A DNA stretch of 64,000 bases, from the NCBI GenBank assembly GCA_035283685.1, contig DATETJ010000009.1, forward strand, positions 62,001-126,000, written 5' to 3'. The stretch is from Candidatus Bathyarchaeia archaeon (lineage in GTDB: Archaea > Thermoproteota > Bathyarchaeia > Bathyarchaeales > Bathyarchaeaceae). The translations under genes were made by a program, and so were the position numbers. Of the stretch, positions 25,839 through 33,121 are shown piece after piece. A model generated the notes under the pieces. The model saw nothing but the letters and a program-made list of their open reading frames with translations. It did no database searches and was not told the DNA's origin. Each line of letters opens with the position of its first letter. Position 1 is the stretch's first letter.

Positions 25839-26456
25839 CTACGCCTTACACAGCTCTTTGAATGGCTTGGGAATACTGTCTTTGAATCTAGAATCAATTT
25901 CAAGAATCATAAGACGCCTATCCGCATACTGTGCCCCCCAACGCTTCTCAGCGGCTTGAGCAATGATGACTTCTCCTCTGATATTCCTACCTAGACTCGT
26001 ATGCAACACAAATCTCTTTATTTCTTCGGGAATTTCCTTATATGATACGAGCAGACCGAATTTTGACCTAAAAACGTCTTGATAAAGTTTCGCCTGTAAG
26101 ATGTCCAGTAGGCTAATAGTTGTTCTTTTTACTTCAACGGTTATAAGCTCCTTCTGATTTGATTGTTTCCTCTTTACAAATCCCATTATATCGGGATATT
26201 TCCTTTCGTAACTTAATGTCCTAAATGTTTCATCATGAAATGCCTTTTTCAGCGTTTCAGTAAAAGTCTTTTTCGCTCCGACTATTTCTAAATAGACATT
26301 TTCCTCATGTTCGTTAGGAGCACGCTGAAACCGAGGACGCTTTTCATCAATGTAAAAGTGGAGAAATCTGTTCTGTAAACATTCCCTTAATGGTTCATAG
26401 AGCCTTTCTTCATCTCTTTTTGGCTTTTGCTTCTCAGAAGACATAGGTATCAGCAT
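25839..26456 (-). CDS. PD-(D/E)XK nuclease-fold protein, island gene 1
   Basis: I recognise the fold but not the family. The core motif is YPDIMGFV (Asp89) followed by ELITVEVKR (Glu108, Lys110) and a helix ILQAKLYQDVF, a classic PD-(D/E)XK layout with all catalytic residues. The N-terminal 80 residues are charged and helical. Sampled lines of the gene are about 36% G+C against roughly 50-55% in neighbouring genes, and Lys/Ile codons are AT-rich. It is divergent from the coiled-coil membrane gene and lies inside direct repeats, which suggests recent transfer and perhaps a defence role. Confidence 0.72.
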   Translation of the reverse strand: MLIPMSSEKQKPKRDEERLYEPLRECLQNRFLHFYIDEKRPRFQRAPNEHEENVYLEIVGAKKTFTETLKKAFHDETFRTLSYERKYPDIMGFVKRKQSNQKELITVEVKRTTISLLDILQAKLYQDVFRSKFGLLVSYKEIPEEIKRFVLHTSLGRNIRGEVIIAQAAEKRWGAQYADRRLMILEIDSRFKDSIPKPFKELCKA

Positions 26457-26484
26457 GCAATATCCTTAGGCTAAATATAAAACG

Positions 26485-26495
26485 CTTAGGCGAAA
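26485..26495 (+). repeat. 11-bp direct repeat CTTAGGCGAAA, right copy
   Basis: Partner of 25825-25835. It lies in the divergent promoter region, next to a second CTTAGGC at 26465-26471 and a TATA-like AAATATAAAA, so it may double as a regulator site. Confidence 0.5.
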
Positions 26496-26547
26496 ACGTT
26501 AAAGCATGAACTGAACGGTTAATTTCTCTTTTTGAGGAGACCTGGGC

Positions 26548-26943
26548 GTGTCAGAAGTTGCCTTGCCTATTGCTATGGCTTCGCCAACGGCGCTTTTAGA
26601 ATACGTTTTGTCTCGGAGACGAAAGAAACGAGAAGAACGGACAATAGAGAAAACAAGTCAGAGAATAGACCGTTTGTCTAATGTGTTAAAAGAGGCGAGT
26701 CTGGAAATCGAGAAATTAGAAAAAGAAGTTCAAACAAAAACCAGAAAGGTTCAAGAATTAGATGACCTTTCAAAAAGACTCGATTCATTAGCATCGTTGA
26801 GGGAAGAGCAAGCTAAAGCGATTAAGGAAGAACTGAGAGCGACTCTGAAAGAGAGCAACCGCATGAACAGAGTATGGACAATTCTAATTGGAGCATTATG
26901 GTTTATCATAGGGCTTGTTGTAAGAGGATTCTTAGGTTTCTGA
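26548..26943 (+). CDS. Coiled-coil protein with C-terminal membrane anchor, island gene 2
   Basis: The 131-residue protein has a basic patch (SRRRKKREER, about 22-31), then a coiled coil (about 35-105), then one membrane helix at the C-terminus (about 111-131). It would hang in the cytoplasm from a tail anchor and probably form dimers. The GTG start has GAGGAG eight bases upstream. It is divergent from the nuclease-like gene and shares its AT-rich composition. Nuclease plus membrane-anchored helical partner is a common plan in defence and toxin systems, but no named family is recognised. Confidence 0.68.
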   Translation: MSEVALPIAMASPTALLEYVLSRRRKKREERTIEKTSQRIDRLSNVLKEASLEIEKLEKEVQTKTRKVQELDDLSKRLDSLASLREEQAKAIKEELRATLKESNRMNRVWTILIGALWFIIGLVVRGFLGF

Positions 26944-26963
26944 GGAGTTTCCTCTTAGAGACC

Positions 26964-26997
26964 GTAATAATACCGACTTGGCGTGTGTTCAGAAATG
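26964..26997 (+). repeat. Right imperfect direct repeat of the nuclease island
   Basis: Partner of 25706-25739 (26 of 34 positions equal). It begins 20 bases after the stop codon of the coiled-coil gene. Confidence 0.5.
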
Positions 26998-27032
26998 TCC
27001 GAGCTAAGGTCTAAAAGAAAGGACTTGGTCCT

Positions 27033-27242
27033 TTGGCGAAGGACGCTGCTAAATGGGGTAAACCTTCACGACTTGAGAAAAAGCGAATACAGAAGAGCCG
27101 AAACCAGAAGCGCAGAGGATTTCAGGCGGCATCTGAGGTGGGCGTGACCTTCCAATGTGAGCAATCTAGGCTATCTTTGTTGGGTTTTTGTTTATATTTG
27201 AAGATAGCATTTTGGATAGTTGCATTCAAGGGTTGTGCATAG
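27033..27242 (+). CDS. Possible small basic protein, 69 aa
   Basis: A TTG frame with GAAAGGA upstream encodes a very basic N-terminal half (AKWGKPSRLEKKRIQKSRNQ and on), like a nucleic-acid-binding tail, followed by a hydrophobic C-terminal half that overlaps the likely cofE promoter. The stop lies two bases before the cofE ATG. The first half looks coding, the second may be read-through of a damaged frame. No family recognised. Confidence 0.35.
   Translation: MAKDAAKWGKPSRLEKKRIQKSRNQKRRGFQAASEVGVTFQCEQSRLSLLGFCLYLKIAFWIVAFKGCA
27191..27199 (+). promoter_or_regulatory. Likely TATA box of cofE
   Basis: TTTATATTT in a T-rich stretch would start transcription near 27222, about 23 bases ahead of the cofE ATG at 27245. 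It supports that start over a TTG at 27188. Confidence 0.45.
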
Positions 27243-27244
27243 GC

Positions 27245-28000
27245 ATGATTCAGGTCTTTGGCATCAAAGGCTTGCCAATAATCAAAAAAGGAGACGACTT
27301 AGCTGGGCTCATCTGCAGGGGAGCTGAAAAACAGCGGGATTCAATAAAAGACAATGATGTGGTAGTTGTTACTCATGTTGTCGCTTCCAGAGCCGAAGGG
27401 AATGTCGTCAACCTTGACGAGGTTGTTCCTTCAGAGTTCGCAAAAACTGTTGCCAAACAGCTCGACAAAGACCCAGCGTTAGTAGAGGTTATCCTGCGCG
27501 AGTCAAAGAGCATTAGGCGCATGGGCGACGGACACCTAATAGTTGAAACCAAACGCGGATTTGTGTGCGCCAACGCCGGAGTCGACCAGTCCAACGTGCC
27601 AGAAGGCGAGAGAACAGTTGCGCCTTTGCCTAAGAACCCTGACCGTTCAGCACAACGCATACGACGTAGGATAAGGCAATTGACTGGAAAAGACGTGGCG
27701 GTCATAATCTCTGACACGCACGGTCGCCCGTTTCGGGAAGGAGAAATAAACGTAGCCGTAGGCGTTGCAGGCTTAATTCCGATACGAGACAGAAGAGGGG
27801 AAACCGACCTCTTCGGGTATGTTCTGAGAGTGAAACAAACAGCTATCGCTGACGAATTGGCATCAGCAGCCGAACTCGTCATAGGACAAGCAAAAGAGGG
27901 AATACCCGTGGCAATAATCAGAGGATACGCTTACCCCAAGTCTGAAAAAGCAAGCGCAAAAATGCTCGTCAGAAAACGAAGAAAAGACCTGTTTATTTAA
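27245..28000 (+). CDS. cofE: Coenzyme F420-0:L-glutamate ligase CofE
   Basis: CofE adds one or two gamma-linked glutamates to F420-0 with GTP. The protein has the whole family pattern: FGIKGLPIIKKGDDLAGLI at the N-terminus, VTHVVASRAEGNVVNL (about 40-55), SNVPEGERTVAPLPKNPD, IISDTHGRPFREGEINVAVG (about 157-176) and the C-terminal GIPVAIIRG. Length (251 aa) is typical of the archaeal single-domain form. The ATG at 27245 gives the usual N-terminus. The stop overlaps the end of fprA on the other strand by four bases. It shows that the organism makes F420. Confidence 0.95.
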   Translation: MIQVFGIKGLPIIKKGDDLAGLICRGAEKQRDSIKDNDVVVVTHVVASRAEGNVVNLDEVVPSEFAKTVAKQLDKDPALVEVILRESKSIRRMGDGHLIVETKRGFVCANAGVDQSNVPEGERTVAPLPKNPDRSAQRIRRRIRQLTGKDVAVIISDTHGRPFREGEINVAVGVAGLIPIRDRRGETDLFGYVLRVKQTAIADELASAAELVIGQAKEGIPVAIIRGYAYPKSEKASAKMLVRKRRKDLFI

Positions 28001-29214
28001 TGCTCAGATTCAGCTTGAATCTTAAGGCTCTCTTTAACCCTCATCGCTACATGCTTGCCCAAGGTCACTGCTTTTTCCAAGTCCTCCTTCTTTGGTGGTC
28101 CGCGCACTTCAAGAGTCTCTATGATTTCGAAGCCTGACTGCCCAAGACGTTCCGCAATAACTCGAGCTGATGCACGACCCCAACCGAAAGATCCAAAGAC
28201 AGCAACTATTTTCGCTCTGGGTCTTAAGGCTCGGATGAATTCGACTGCCATTATCGCCAATGGATGAGGCTGGTTAAGCACTGTTGGTGCGCCTATGACT
28301 ATAGCGCTGGCGTCAACCAAGTCTGAGATTACGTGAGAGATATCTGTTAGAAGCAGATTGTGAGGAACAACCTCGACTCCCTCCTCGGAAATAGCTTTCA
28401 CAACTGTTTGCTCCAATGTTTCGGTGCTGCCCCACATGCTGACATAGATAACAACAGCTTTTGGAAGCAGAGGTCCGCGAGCCCAGTTTTCGTATGCGTC
28501 CAATATTCGGTTCGGGTTTCGATAGATTGGACCGTGGCTCGGTCCTATCACCTTCACATCGAGGCTCTTCAGCTTATCCAATGCCCTATGAATAGCGACA
28601 GAAAAGGGCATCATTATCTCTGCATAATACCTTTTAGCTTCAGGCAACAACCCTTCTCCAAATTCGTCATCGTAGAGCCTGCTCTTTGCGAAGTGTGCCC
28701 CAAAAAAGTCACATGAAAAAAGGATTCTGTCCTCAACGCAGTACGTAAACATGGTTTCAGGCCAATGTAGCCATGGTGCTTCTATGAACCTCAGTGTTTT
28801 TCCGCCCAAGTCGATGGTGTCGCCATCCTTGACAACCATTATTCTTTCAGCCGGAGGCTCGTAGAAGACATTTGCCATGTCAACTCCAACCTTGGTGACA
28901 ACGAGTTTGGCGTTTTTGGCAACTGATAAGATCCTCGGAATAGAACTTCCATGGTCTGGTTCAGCGTGATTCATGACAAGATAGTCGATTTTCTCTGGGT
29001 TCACGATATTTCCGATATTCTCAAGAAGCTGGTCTGAAAACGTCTTGTGAACCGTATCAACCAGAGCAACTTTCTCTTTTCCGACCACCAAATAAGAGTT
29101 GAAAGATGTTCCGCGAGGCAAGGGTATCAATGAATCGAAATAGCGGCGAGCCCAGTCTTCAACACCGACCCAAAAAACACCAGACCCAATCTCGTTCGTG
29201 TGCTTGACGCTCAT
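27997..29214 (-). CDS. fprA: F420H2 oxidase / flavodiiron protein FprA
   Basis: A 405-residue A-type flavodiiron protein. The N-terminal lactamase-like domain has the diiron ligands in MNHAEPDHGSS (His, Glu, Asp, His near residues 82-88), HWPETMFTYC, SCDFFGAHF and GPSHGPIYR. The C-terminal flavodoxin domain starts at VVIYVSMWGSTE and has APTVLNQPHP. Archaeal FprA reduces O2 to water with F420H2, and some members reduce NO. It sits 3'-to-3' with cofE and 21 bases downstream of the hemerythrin gene on the same strand, so both are likely one oxygen-response operon. Confidence 0.95.
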   Translation of the reverse strand: MSVKHTNEIGSGVFWVGVEDWARRYFDSLIPLPRGTSFNSYLVVGKEKVALVDTVHKTFSDQLLENIGNIVNPEKIDYLVMNHAEPDHGSSIPRILSVAKNAKLVVTKVGVDMANVFYEPPAERIMVVKDGDTIDLGGKTLRFIEAPWLHWPETMFTYCVEDRILFSCDFFGAHFAKSRLYDDEFGEGLLPEAKRYYAEIMMPFSVAIHRALDKLKSLDVKVIGPSHGPIYRNPNRILDAYENWARGPLLPKAVVIYVSMWGSTETLEQTVVKAISEEGVEVVPHNLLLTDISHVISDLVDASAIVIGAPTVLNQPHPLAIMAVEFIRALRPRAKIVAVFGSFGWGRASARVIAERLGQSGFEIIETLEVRGPPKKEDLEKAVTLGKHVAMRVKESLKIQAESEH

Positions 29215-29235
29215 AAGAAACGCCTACTCAACTAT

Positions 29236-29823
29236 TCATTCTATGCCTAACGTTTTCTCCAAGTCATGAACAAGATGAATGTATTCGTGGTGCTTGCCCT
29301 CGCCAATTCTTTCCTTCTCGATCTCTTCGAACTTCTCCAGCAACTCTTTTTGTTCATCTGGTCCGCACATTTGGTCTGCCAGCGGGTACAAGATATCGTC
29401 TTCCTTTGGAATGTGTTGGGACAACAAATTGACGTAGCCACGGGCATTATCTATGATGGCTTGTTTTACAGCATTATCTCCTTTCGCATATCTCTCCGCT
29501 GCGTCAGCGAGACCTCGAACATAGGCTCTACCCTGATCGTGTTCCATACGCATTACGCCAGTCGGTCCCCCTTGCCTAGGAACGCGGAGCTCTATTCTGG
29601 GAAACAGAGTATCCTCTTCCTTTCCATGGTGGCAACGGTCAGCGAAATTCCTTATGAAATCAACAGCCTTCGTAAAGACTTCAGGAGAAACTTCCTCGCC
29701 CCGTTTCAATCTTTCCGTGGCAACATTGAGTATGTTAAGCATACGTTCAATGATCCTGTGGTCTTCTTTCAAGCTTTCCGTGGGAGAAGTCCCATGTGAA
29801 TGATTCAAAACTGTCCCCTTCAA
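29236..29823 (-). CDS. Hemerythrin HHE-domain protein
   Basis: The 195-residue four-helix protein has the non-heme diiron ligand set: an early EDHRIIERML (residues 21-30), CHHGKEEDTLFP (about 66-77), MEHDQGRAYV (about 91-100) and LSQHIPKEDDILYPL (about 136-150). Such proteins bind or sense O2 or NO and are often made with RIC/YtfE-type repair factors. The TTG start gives a short leader; a TATA-like ATTTATTAA on the minus strand near 29860 is the probable promoter. Upstream of fprA in the same direction. Confidence 0.9.
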   Translation of the reverse strand: MKGTVLNHSHGTSPTESLKEDHRIIERMLNILNVATERLKRGEEVSPEVFTKAVDFIRNFADRCHHGKEEDTLFPRIELRVPRQGGPTGVMRMEHDQGRAYVRGLADAAERYAKGDNAVKQAIIDNARGYVNLLSQHIPKEDDILYPLADQMCGPDEQKELLEKFEEIEKERIGEGKHHEYIHLVHDLEKTLGIE

Positions 29824-30143
29824 ATCAGAGTGAAAGCGCTAATAAGTCTTGACGTTTAATAAATTTTTCGTCATGCATGTGTGCAATGAAAAAGTTTGGA
29901 AGGACAATGCGAACCTAAGACAATTCGGTGCTGCTGCTTTCAGTACCGCTCATCCGAGGAAAATAGGAGGGATCATGGACCAACTTGAGAAGTCTCAATA
30001 GGAAACCAGCAAGAGCCATTGAATACCCAGTTGCTCCGAAAGGAAACGAGTATTCACTTCGCCAAAGAAGAGCACGATGTACAAGCAACGTATTGTCCGA
30101 GGAATCCGTGGCGGCTAAAGCTTAATTAAAACCCGTCAGCTTT
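29824..30143. other. Divergent control region, 320 bases
   Basis: No convincing gene. It holds the likely promoter of the hemerythrin-fprA operon on the minus side and a TATA-like GCTTAATTAAAA at 30120-30131 right in front of the DUF59 start, implying a leaderless or nearly leaderless transcript. Three short frames have ribosome-like sites, for example behind GGAGGG at 29968-29973, but each stops within about ten codons. Confidence 0.5.
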
Positions 30144-30467
30144 ATGGATGACTCTCATAAGGAGGCGAGAAACAGGTTGGAAGACGAAAAGGATCCTAGG
30201 TTAATGGAGAAACTCAAGAGCGTGATTGATCCTGAGCTAGGTGCAAGCGTTGTTGACATGGGTCTGATCAAAACTGCGAAGCTTGATCAAGATGGAAATG
30301 CTGTTGTGGAATTTGTTCCTTCAAGCCCTGTGTGCCCAATAGCCTTCTACTTGGCATCTGAGATAAAGAAGAAGACTTTGGAAGCTGAAGGTGTACATAA
30401 AGCCAAGGTTTACTGTCGTGAACACGCTATGGAAGAAGCGATCAACAAACAAGTCAATACAGAATAA
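30144..30467 (+). CDS. MIP18/DUF59-family Fe-S assembly protein
   Basis: A 107-residue protein of the MIP18 (DUF59) family: LMEKLKSVIDPELGASVVDMGLI (about 20-42) and SSPVCPIAFYLASEIKK with the conserved Cys (about residue 59). Family members help put iron-sulfur clusters into target proteins. It precedes the membrane protein at 30490 by 22 bases and is surely cotranscribed. DUF59, hemerythrin and DUF2249 proteins often travel together in bacterial NO and denitrification loci, which fits the context. Confidence 0.88.
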   Translation: MDDSHKEARNRLEDEKDPRLMEKLKSVIDPELGASVVDMGLIKTAKLDQDGNAVVEFVPSSPVCPIAFYLASEIKKKTLEAEGVHKAKVYCREHAMEEAINKQVNTE

Positions 30468-30489
30468 AATACACGGAAGGCAAAGGACC

Positions 30490-31902
30490 GTGCCCAAACT
30501 TGCCCTGCATTTCAGGTTCTTCAGAATATCCGTCATCTATTTCATAATTAGCGGTGTCATGGGCATTCTCTTCTCCATACCGCAGGTTGAACCGTTCACG
30601 CATAAGTCGGCAATTGCCGCTGGCCACATAATCTTTGTCTTCTTCGGATGGGTCACGATGACCATAATGGGCGTTATGAGCAAGATGGTGCCCACAATGC
30701 TGGGAAAGGACTTGCACAGCGAACAGTGGGGCGAAGTTACATTTTGGCTAATGAATATCGGGATACTTGGATACTCTATCCTCTTGATTCTTGAAGGGGT
30801 TGCTGAGCGAGTTTATCATCTAGTCCTCCCAGCGTTCACAACAAATCTTGAATTCCTTCTTGCTCTATTCATTGTTGCAGGCGGCTTCTCGTTTGCCTAC
30901 AACTTCTACAAGACCGTTGGGCTAAGAACCGCTAAGGTCGCAGAGCCAAGCATTGGATTATCCTTGAAGTTCTTTAGAATGTCAATTGCCTACTTCCTCG
31001 CCTCTATCGTCATCGCCGCTTTTTCCATTCTCGGTTACACTGACGCCGTTTTCTTTGGGCTTAGCTTTGCAAGAGTCCTGTGGGTCGCACCTTTTACGAC
31101 TCTAGGGTGGATGACCTTGACCATTATGGGCGCCATGTATCATCTCTTGCCAATGTTCACAATCTCTAGAGTTCCAAACTTTAAACTCGCTAACGCTCAG
31201 TTCTATGCATTGAATATTGGAACCGTGCTCACTGGAGTCGCGGGGCTTCTTGGAGCCAAACGGATTATTTTGGAAGGCGTTGAAGTCAACCTGCTCAGCG
31301 TGCTGCAAACTGTCGGTGTTGTGGCTGCGGGAATCGGTTCTGCACTGTTCGTGTACATAATGGCGTGGATTGTGCTATCGAGGAAGAGGAAGGAACTCAA
31401 TATCTCCGTGAAATTTTATCTGGTCGCGCTATTCTACTTCACCCTGACAGGTCTCTTCGGCGTCGTCCTGAAGACTCAGCAGGGTTACGATTTTTCCGAA
31501 GGCACGAAAATAATTCTGGGTCATGGGCTGCTGTCCGTGATCGGGTTCGTGTCGCTAACTATCATGGGTTCAATTTACTCCATCATACCAATGCTGGCAG
31601 TGGTGGACCTTCACGCACGAAAGAAAAAGGTTCCGAGCATCCTAACAGAGATGTACAACGAGAGGCTTTCTCGACTCAGTTTTTGGCTGTCGAGCGTTGG
31701 GGTCGGGGGATACATCACGGGCTTGGTTGGCGAAGGCTATGTGACGGCAACGCTTACACAGCAGGGCGCATCTTTGGCGCAGCTTGACGCGTCGACGTTT
31801 CCGTTTACTTTACTGTCAATCGCATTTGTCCTTGTTCTGGGAGCTGGCGTGCTTCTCTTTGCCTACAACGTGCAGAAAATGTATGGATGGCTGAAAGACT
31901 AG
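30490..31902 (+). CDS. Heme-copper-oxidase-subunit-I-like membrane protein with three internal repeats
   Basis: About twelve membrane helices in three repeats of one unit. Repeat 1 starts at residue 8 (FRFFRISVIYF) and has AAGHIIFVFFGWVTMTIMG; repeat 2 starts at 160 (KFFRMSIAYF) with TTLGWMTLTIMGAMYHLLP; repeat 3 starts at 309 (FYLVALFYF) with ILGHGLLSVIGFVSLTIMG. The unit resembles the four-helix units of CcoN/NorB-type subunits, for example FGWVTMTIMGxxxxxxP. Only three repeat His stand out (46, 218, 345), and the full CuB ligand set is not seen, so it may be a heme quinol or NO-binding protein rather than an oxidase. The GTG at 30490 is chosen because the longer frame runs into the DUF59 gene. 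Confidence 0.75.
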   Translation: MPKLALHFRFFRISVIYFIISGVMGILFSIPQVEPFTHKSAIAAGHIIFVFFGWVTMTIMGVMSKMVPTMLGKDLHSEQWGEVTFWLMNIGILGYSILLILEGVAERVYHLVLPAFTTNLEFLLALFIVAGGFSFAYNFYKTVGLRTAKVAEPSIGLSLKFFRMSIAYFLASIVIAAFSILGYTDAVFFGLSFARVLWVAPFTTLGWMTLTIMGAMYHLLPMFTISRVPNFKLANAQFYALNIGTVLTGVAGLLGAKRIILEGVEVNLLSVLQTVGVVAAGIGSALFVYIMAWIVLSRKRKELNISVKFYLVALFYFTLTGLFGVVLKTQQGYDFSEGTKIILGHGLLSVIGFVSLTIMGSIYSIIPMLAVVDLHARKKKVPSILTEMYNERLSRLSFWLSSVGVGGYITGLVGEGYVTATLTQQGASLAQLDASTFPFTLLSIAFVLVLGAGVLLFAYNVQKMYGWLKD

Positions 31903-31911
31903 ATCAATTGG

Positions 31912-32043
31912 CTACTTCTTGTACATTTCGATGTAGCCGCATCCCTTACAGATGTATGATTTGACCATTTCTTCTATAGGGAAGCCTGCGAATGGATGTC
32001 CTTCAGCCATTTCGCCTGCACACTTCGGACACTTCTTTTCTAT
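31912..32043 (-). CDS. 43-aa zinc-ribbon protein with probable ATA start
   Basis: The minus strand encodes EKKCPKCAGEMAEGHPF, then ..SYICKGCGYIEMYKK: two CxxC pairs (residues 5-8 and 32-35) spaced as in a zinc ribbon, with a clean stop. An in-frame TGA lies just upstream and no ATG, GTG or TTG exists between it and the first Cys. The motif GGAGGG at 32051-32056 sits seven bases before an ATA codon, which is therefore the best start. It lies between the HCO-like gene and the ArsR operon and may be a small metal-binding accessory protein. Confidence 0.65.
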   Translation of the reverse strand: MEKKCPKCAGEMAEGHPFAGFPIEEMVKSYICKGCGYIEMYKK

Positions 32044-32142
32044 ATGTGAGCCCTCCTTTGAAATTCACTCTCGGAATAGAATCCGCGTTATTAGTAAATA
32101 AATCTTGTACGCCGAAGCACCGCAAGGCTTATCTGCCTGTTA

Positions 32143-32162
32143 ATATGAATCATTCTTCATAT
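32143..32162. promoter_or_regulatory. Palindromic operator candidate of the arsR operon
   Basis: Arms ATATGAA (32143-32149) and TTCATAT (32156-32162) are separated by six bases, 24 bases ahead of the arsR ATG. The size and AT-rich symmetry suit a dimeric winged-helix repressor that regulates itself. Confidence 0.55.
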
Positions 32163-32185
32163 GATACGACGGGCATAGTGATTGG

Positions 32186-32515
32186 ATGAAGCGAGGCTTA
32201 AGCGAGACGTGTCACCAGTTCTTTTCAACGCTTGCGAATCCAACACGATTAGCCATTTTGGAAATCCTCAGAAATGGATCTATGAATGTTAGTGAGATAG
32301 CCGATGTTCTCAAGCAAGAACAGAGCATGATTTCCCACAATCTGAAGCCTTTGATAAGATGCGGTTTTGTCCTCGTGGAAAGACAATGGAAGGAACGCAT
32401 ATACACTCTCAACGAGAAAATTATGAAACCCGTGTTTCAACTCATCGACCAACACACAGGCACATACTGCCCCGGAATGAAGTGCCCGAAAAACGAAATT
32501 TGTGAGGGAGACTAA
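32186..32515 (+). CDS. ArsR-family winged-helix regulator
   Basis: The 109-residue protein has the ArsR fold: FFSTLANPTRLAILEILRNG, the recognition helix region VLKQEQSMISHNLKPLIRCGFV and the wing RQWKERIYTLNE. The C-terminus has a Cys cluster (YCPGMKCPKNEIC, about 92-104) that could bind metal, heme or an Fe-S cluster and so sense redox, O2 or NO. It starts an operon of three overlapping genes, behind a palindrome. It is the natural candidate to control the HCO-like/hemerythrin locus. Confidence 0.88.
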   Translation: MKRGLSETCHQFFSTLANPTRLAILEILRNGSMNVSEIADVLKQEQSMISHNLKPLIRCGFVLVERQWKERIYTLNEKIMKPVFQLIDQHTGTYCPGMKCPKNEICEGD

Positions 32516-32822
32516 GCAATTGCCTTCTTTTACTGAACACGTTAGACGAAGCGTGGAGCGAACTGGCGACGAATACATCGAACTAAACAGATGGCTAGAT
32601 GGAGATCAAGTATCACTTTCCCAGCGGCTTCCAAGGCACTTTCGACTCAGGAAATACTCAAAATACGTTCAAAACAATTGGGGCGAAAACGGCTTGACCG
32701 AATACAGAAGACACATTAAGGACGATTTCAAACTGCCCTTCATCACCGTCTTGTCTATTATCCGAAGAAAACTGTCACTCCTAACAACTCGAACCGTTGA
32801 GGGAGGTGAAGGAAAGAAATGA
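32502..32822 (+). CDS. Hypothetical basic protein, 106 aa
   Basis: No family recognised. It begins with GTG inside the 3' end of arsR (14-base overlap) and ends in an ATGA overlap with the next gene, so it is translated as part of the operon. It is rich in Arg/Lys (SLSQRLPRHFRLRKYSKYVQ) with Trp and Tyr but no Cys pairs or membrane segment, so binding of nucleic acid or a protein partner is possible. A short hydrophobic run lies near residues 78-88. Confidence 0.6.
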   Translation: MRETKQLPSFTEHVRRSVERTGDEYIELNRWLDGDQVSLSQRLPRHFRLRKYSKYVQNNWGENGLTEYRRHIKDDFKLPFITVLSIIRRKLSLLTTRTVEGGEGKK

Positions 32823-33064
32823 GCGGCAAGAGCCCCGACACATGCCCTGGCATATCGAAATTCATCCGACCCGTTCCAGAATTTTTCCCATGCCCATTCT
32901 GCGGTGGAAAAGTAGAAATCTGGAGCGACGAAGACATGGGAATCTGCACCAACTGCGAAAAAGAGTCACCGAGACCAGTTAAGGAAAAATCATGTTTAGA
33001 CTGGTGCGAATTCTCTGACAAATGCAAAGGCATAATTGACAGCAAAAAAAGCGCACTCGGTTAA
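32819..33064 (+). CDS. Small double-cluster Cys-rich protein
   Basis: The 81-residue protein has a zinc-ribbon pair (CPFCGGKVEIW ... CTNCEKES, about 25-47) and then a second Cys set CLDWCEFSDKC (about 58-68), similar to the Cys tail of the ArsR protein two genes upstream. It may bind zinc or an Fe-S cluster. ATG overlaps the preceding stop (ATGA). Third gene of the arsR operon. No name can be given. Confidence 0.7.
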   Translation: MSGKSPDTCPGISKFIRPVPEFFPCPFCGGKVEIWSDEDMGICTNCEKESPRPVKEKSCLDWCEFSDKCKGIIDSKKSALG

Positions 33065-33121
33065 CTTCACGGTGATATTAGCCTTGACAACTATAAAGAA
33101 AAGGGAATAGGAGGGATGCAA

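Noticed and set aside
29968-29999. Ribosome site GGAGGG followed by an ATG
   Set aside because: The frame stops after about eight codons and has no sign of a leader role.
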